From Isohypsibius dastychi (Eukaryota; Tardigrada; Eutardigrada; Parachela; Isohypsibiidae): a DNA stretch of 15,503 bases. The notes beneath the pieces are model-generated. The model was not told the origin of the DNA and ran no database searches. It worked only from the letters and a program-made list of their open reading frames with translations. The translations under genes and the position numbers were made by a program. The stretch spans positions 1 to 15,503 of the forward strand of contig JAQIWT010000759.1 of NCBI GenBank assembly GCA_034696485.1. The letters run 5' to 3'. Shown piece after piece: positions 12,901 through 15,503 of the stretch. Every line of letters starts with the position of its first letter. Position 1 is the stretch's first letter.

Positions 12901-13750
12901 TTCACACATTACCATTTCTCTTTCAGAATTGAAAAAGCAGTTGGAAGCAGAAAAAAGTCCCAATCGCGATGCAAAGCTTCGTGCCGCCATCAAAACATAC
13001 GAGTAAATTTTATGGGGAACCGGAAGCTTTGCTTGTACAGGAATACATTTTCAGGCGAGAAACCGCTGAGCTCCGAGCGAAGATAACTGAACGGGATCAG
13101 TTGGTAACTCATTTGAAACGCCGGGTTGATGAAGCGTTGAATCGCGGACAGAAACGATTGAACGAAACTGTCGAGCGAACTCGAAGTGAACTTGTAGCCA
13201 AAGAAACTAAACTTGTCGTGAGTTGTGCACTGATCGCACAGATTTCTTGTTGGCTCAAATTCTTTTTTTTTCAAGGAGAAAGAGAAAGAAGTCGATAAGT
13301 TACAGGAACAGATGACGAGAATGAGCAGAGTACTTGCTCGTGGACCCAACAGCGGTTCACAGAAAGACCTCGTGTAAAACTGACATGTCAATCAAGTTCG
13401 AATCAAGGGCGAGATTTTATTCCATATATTGTAGAGCGGGAACTAGTAGAAAGTCGACTGAACGTGGAACTATACTCACCCCACAGCCCATGGTCCGCAA
13501 TCTTTCCAATAGCAGAAGCGTTTCCGGCACGGAGACAACCCGACTTCCCCCGATAGTCCCAGCTGGTGTCGTGGGTGGAGACCCAAATTCCAATGGCCAG
13601 GTACAACGCCCGGTTCCCTTTTTCTCGTCTATGTCATCTATTAAGTTTGTTCAACAGTTAACCCGAAGATTCACCGCTCGATCCGGATCCGAAAAGCCAA
13701 TCAGGCGATCAAGAGTTAATTCCGTCTCATCCCGTAGTCAGGCTACATGA
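9949..13750 (+). CDS. long coiled-coil protein, family not recognised (14 exons)
   Basis: Exons: 9949-10092, 10174-10371, 10692-10943, 11005-11064, 11207-11314 (or from 11183, also in phase), 11372-11626, 11694-11904, 11992-12395, 12458-12559, 12611-12848, 12927-13002, 13055-13217, 13276-13373 and 13435-13750. All phases close, giving about 874 residues. Residues 1-90 are Ser/Arg-rich and low complexity (RSRSPSLGR). From about 95 to 254 there is heptad-like coiled coil rich in E, L, R and Q. Residues 255-500 are less regular and include VFGVPAADLANPN. From 480 to 760 there is strong coiled coil again. The last about 110 residues are basic, with many S, T and R. Splicing at 13374 (GTAAAA) avoids the apparent TAA at 13375 and joins to the last exon. 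Such proteins are commonly centrosomal, ciliary-rootlet, Golgi or cytoskeletal scaffolds; a rootletin-like or centrosomal role is possible but not shown. The Met at 9949 is the first plausible start. Confidence 0.8.
10372..10691 (+). other. intron 2 of the coiled-coil gene (320 nt)
   Basis: GTATGG at 10372 to TTGATTTAG at 10691, phase 0. The upstream reading frame stays open for 66 codons into the intron, up to a TGA at 10567, so retention would give a short truncated form. It contains a 13-bp direct repeat, TAGATTTCCCGTG, at 10556-10568 and 10584-10596. Confidence 0.65.
10556..10596. repeat. 13-bp direct repeat within an intron
   Basis: TAGATTTCCCGTG occurs exactly at 10556-10568 and again at 10584-10596, start to start 28 bases. 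It looks like a local duplication; no function is evident. Confidence 0.7.
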
Positions 13751-14387
13751 ATTCTGTTTGCATCACCGTTTTTGATGAGCTCACTGTTCGAGAGACTATC
13801 ACCGTTGTCGCGTTCTATTTTGCTAACCTCCGAGAGTTCCATGAATCTCACGTTTCAAGGTCAGAATCAACATGCCGTTGCCTGTTGTAGATATTCAATA
13901 GTCTTTGCTGGAGTAAACGTTTTGGCACATGTTATGCTTTGAAAATGCTAAAATTCTATATTTCTGAAAGTTGGACAAGATTTATAAAGTAGATGTATAT
14001 TTGTTGCTGTTTCGAGTTCGAGGTTGTGAACCGTTTTTTTCATCGCACCCCTTGACCGACCACTCAAACCGTTCGCGTCATAGAAAATGACTCACTTCAC
14101 TTGGACGATATCAGGCTGATTTCGAACTTGTTAGCCGGTTAACCTGAAAACGGGTGGGTTAGGTTGACCGTTGGCCAGTCGGGCCATCCAGGCCACTCAC
14201 CTCCGAATTGCACAGCGGGGTTGTACTGGCAATTGGCATTATCCAGTTTTAAATTTCCCTCTCACACTCTCTGTCTCTGTCAGCTTTGCCCTGATATCTG
14301 GTGACCTTTCATTTTGGCTGACAAAACCTTCCTGCATCCTTTTTTCGCCCTAATATCTTTAACCGTCCTCACACAGCAACGACGAAA
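13751..14387. other. intergenic: 3' UTR of the coiled-coil gene and Piwi 5' region
   Basis: No coding potential is seen. No AATAAA was found after the stop. Toward the Piwi start there are three GGCCA units within 14173-14192. A CT-rich tract ends TCTGTCTCTGTCAG at 14282, a strong 3' splice acceptor. A second acceptor, CGTCCTCACACAG, ends at 14376. I see no tRNA or snRNA pattern. Confidence 0.45.
14364..14376 (+). promoter_or_regulatory. 3' splice acceptor just upstream of the Piwi start codon
   Basis: A pyrimidine-rich run followed by CACACAG ends at 14376, leaving only 11 bases before ATG 14388. An acceptor so close to the start, with no coding exon needed upstream, is typical of spliced-leader trans-splicing in nematodes and some other phyla. 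An ordinary 5'UTR intron is equally possible from sequence alone. Confidence 0.45.
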
Positions 14388-15503
14388 ATGGCTTCTTTTG
14401 GAAGAGGAATTGGTCGTGGCAGTTCTCGTGACGATGAGCCCAGGTCACTTGGAAGGGGAATCCGACGAACAGCCGCCATTCCTGTATTCACACCTGTAAG
14501 TCGTACTTGTGTATTTTGCAACTTCGAAAACAGAAGAGTTCGGGATTGCTTGGTACGCATATCGTTTTACAGGCATCAAGCCCAGCTGGAACAACAGTCC
14601 CACCATCTGGTGGTGTTCAAGGTCAACGTGAACGTGAGTTGCAAAATACACAGCCAGTCCAGCTGTCCAATTTACTCCAAGTTAGTGCTGTGCTTTATGG
14701 ATTTTCTCCCTAGGTCTTCCTCGCGGAGTCTTCAACGACAAAATCCCAACTTACCGAGTTCCTCACCAGTTTCAACACAGGCCCGTTACAGCTAACATGT
14801 CTCCAAAGTTCGAGAAGATAGGTAAGGAATATGAGACGAATAATTTTTAGCACGGGAATTTGGTTTAATAAATATGCTGGAAGAAAGAAAGTGGTCGATA
14901 AATCATTCGGTGTCGTTTTTCTGCAGGGTATGCGGGAACTGCTGTCCGCCTGACGACCAACTATTTACCTGTTGGCTGGACAGACAGAATCTTCAAAGTG
15001 GCCTACTTTCGCGTTCTTTTTACGCCAACAGTGGAGTCTCGCTACGAACGTCAGGAGTTGGTGAAGAAACTCCACGCTGTACAGGACGTCTCATACTTCT
15101 TTGATGGAGCTGCTGCTCTGTACATAGCTTCGTCATTTGTGGAAGACGAGAAGGTACGGTGGTTTTCAGTTCATGAATCTGGAATGAACTACCAGGTAGG
15201 CATTTCATCTTGTAGGTCATCAAAGAAAGTCATGATTTGAACAACATCAAAGTGGAAGTCCAGTTGACATTTATTCGGCACATCGGAGACCCTGCAAAAG
15301 AAGATGAGTTTGAAATGGGACGTGCTAATGGAGTGTTCAACAATGAAATCATGGGCCGGTAAATAAATAGGGCATTCTCGAGCTCTGCGTGAACCGTCGT
15401 TCTAGAGTCTTCCTTGTTATTGGATTAGGAATAAATTTGATGTATTTCCAGAATACTTATCGATATGGGTCTTGTCCGCATCGTCAATGGCTATTTTGAT
15501 CCA
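14388..15503 (+). CDS. piwi: Piwi-clade Argonaute, N-terminal part (3'-partial)
   Basis: Exons: 14388-14495, 14573-14633, 14714-14821, 14927-15153, 15216-15358 and 15452 to the window edge. They encode 233 residues in continuous phase. The first 27 residues carry three GRG motifs (R6, R10, R23), the sites that in Piwi proteins become symmetrically dimethylated and bind Tudor proteins. After a low-complexity linker comes the N domain and linker region: a G-x-x-V-x-L-x-x-N-Y motif (GTAVRLTTNYL), the FRVLFTPTVE strand, YFFDGAAALY, and at the edge FNNEIMGRILIDMGLVRIVNGYFDP-like sequence. This last part matches the family pattern leading to GRNYYDP, although here that motif is altered (VNGYFDP). 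The PAZ, MID and catalytic PIWI domains lie beyond the window. Piwi proteins bind piRNAs and silence transposons in germ cells. An Argonaute of another clade is less likely, given the GRG tail and the FDG motif. Confidence 0.87.

Noticed and set aside
12607-12993. Minus-strand open stretch of 128 codons, rich in Ser, Ala, Phe and Cys
   Set aside because: This is the mirror of a strong coiled-coil exon (E/K/L/A codons read backwards give S/F/C/A-rich sequence).
13334-13750. A separate small Ser/Arg-rich gene starting at 13334
   Set aside because: The part from 13435 joins in phase as the last exon of the coiled-coil gene, and the part before it is intron or another frame of the previous exon.

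Overview
This is a eukaryotic, almost certainly invertebrate metazoan, nuclear window. No long ORFs are present. Instead, many short exons join in phase across GT..AG introns, mostly about 50-110 nt and a few of 250-330 nt. I assembled five genes by hand, all on the + strand. A nematode is a good candidate because introns are small and strong 3' splice acceptors sit just upstream of some start codons. A Piwi-clade gene is present, which among nematodes would fit the Caenorhabditis lineage or the basal Dorylaimia (Trichinella/Trichuris side). A tardigrade or another small-intron invertebrate is not excluded, and I cannot name the species.

Layout. (1) 1-1826: the 3' part of a gene whose protein ends in a 53BP1-type tandem Tudor domain, preceded by long acidic and Ser-rich sequence and one conserved-looking module. 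It stops right after the Tudor pair, with no BRCT repeats, and is followed by an AATAAA at 2111. (2) 2622-3415: a roughly 0.8 kb non-autonomous DNA transposon-like element with short hAT-like ends (TAGGGTTGTGC / GCACATCCCT), an AGTCTGG direct repeat on both sides, TTACG/CGTAA-rich subterminal regions and a central hairpin. (3) 3853-7942: a complete 21-exon gene for a 736-residue p90 ribosomal S6 kinase (RSK), with both kinase domains and all the classical phosphorylation sites. (4) about 8167-9126: a small predicted membrane or secreted protein ending in one LDL-receptor class A-like module; its splicing model is tentative. (5) 9949-13750: a 14-exon gene for a roughly 874-residue coiled-coil protein with basic Ser/Arg-rich ends, family not recognised. 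(6) 14388-15503 (runs off the end): the N-terminal part of a Piwi-clade Argonaute, starting with a GRG-rich tail.

The genes do not form an obvious pathway. RSK is a signalling kinase downstream of ERK, the Tudor protein suggests chromatin or DNA-damage reading, and Piwi suggests germline transposon silencing. Intergenic stretches are about 200-800 bp apart from the transposon-containing interval. No tRNA, rRNA, CRISPR or convincing minus-strand gene was seen. All exon junctions are inferred from reading frame, splice consensus and family resemblance; nothing was aligned by software.
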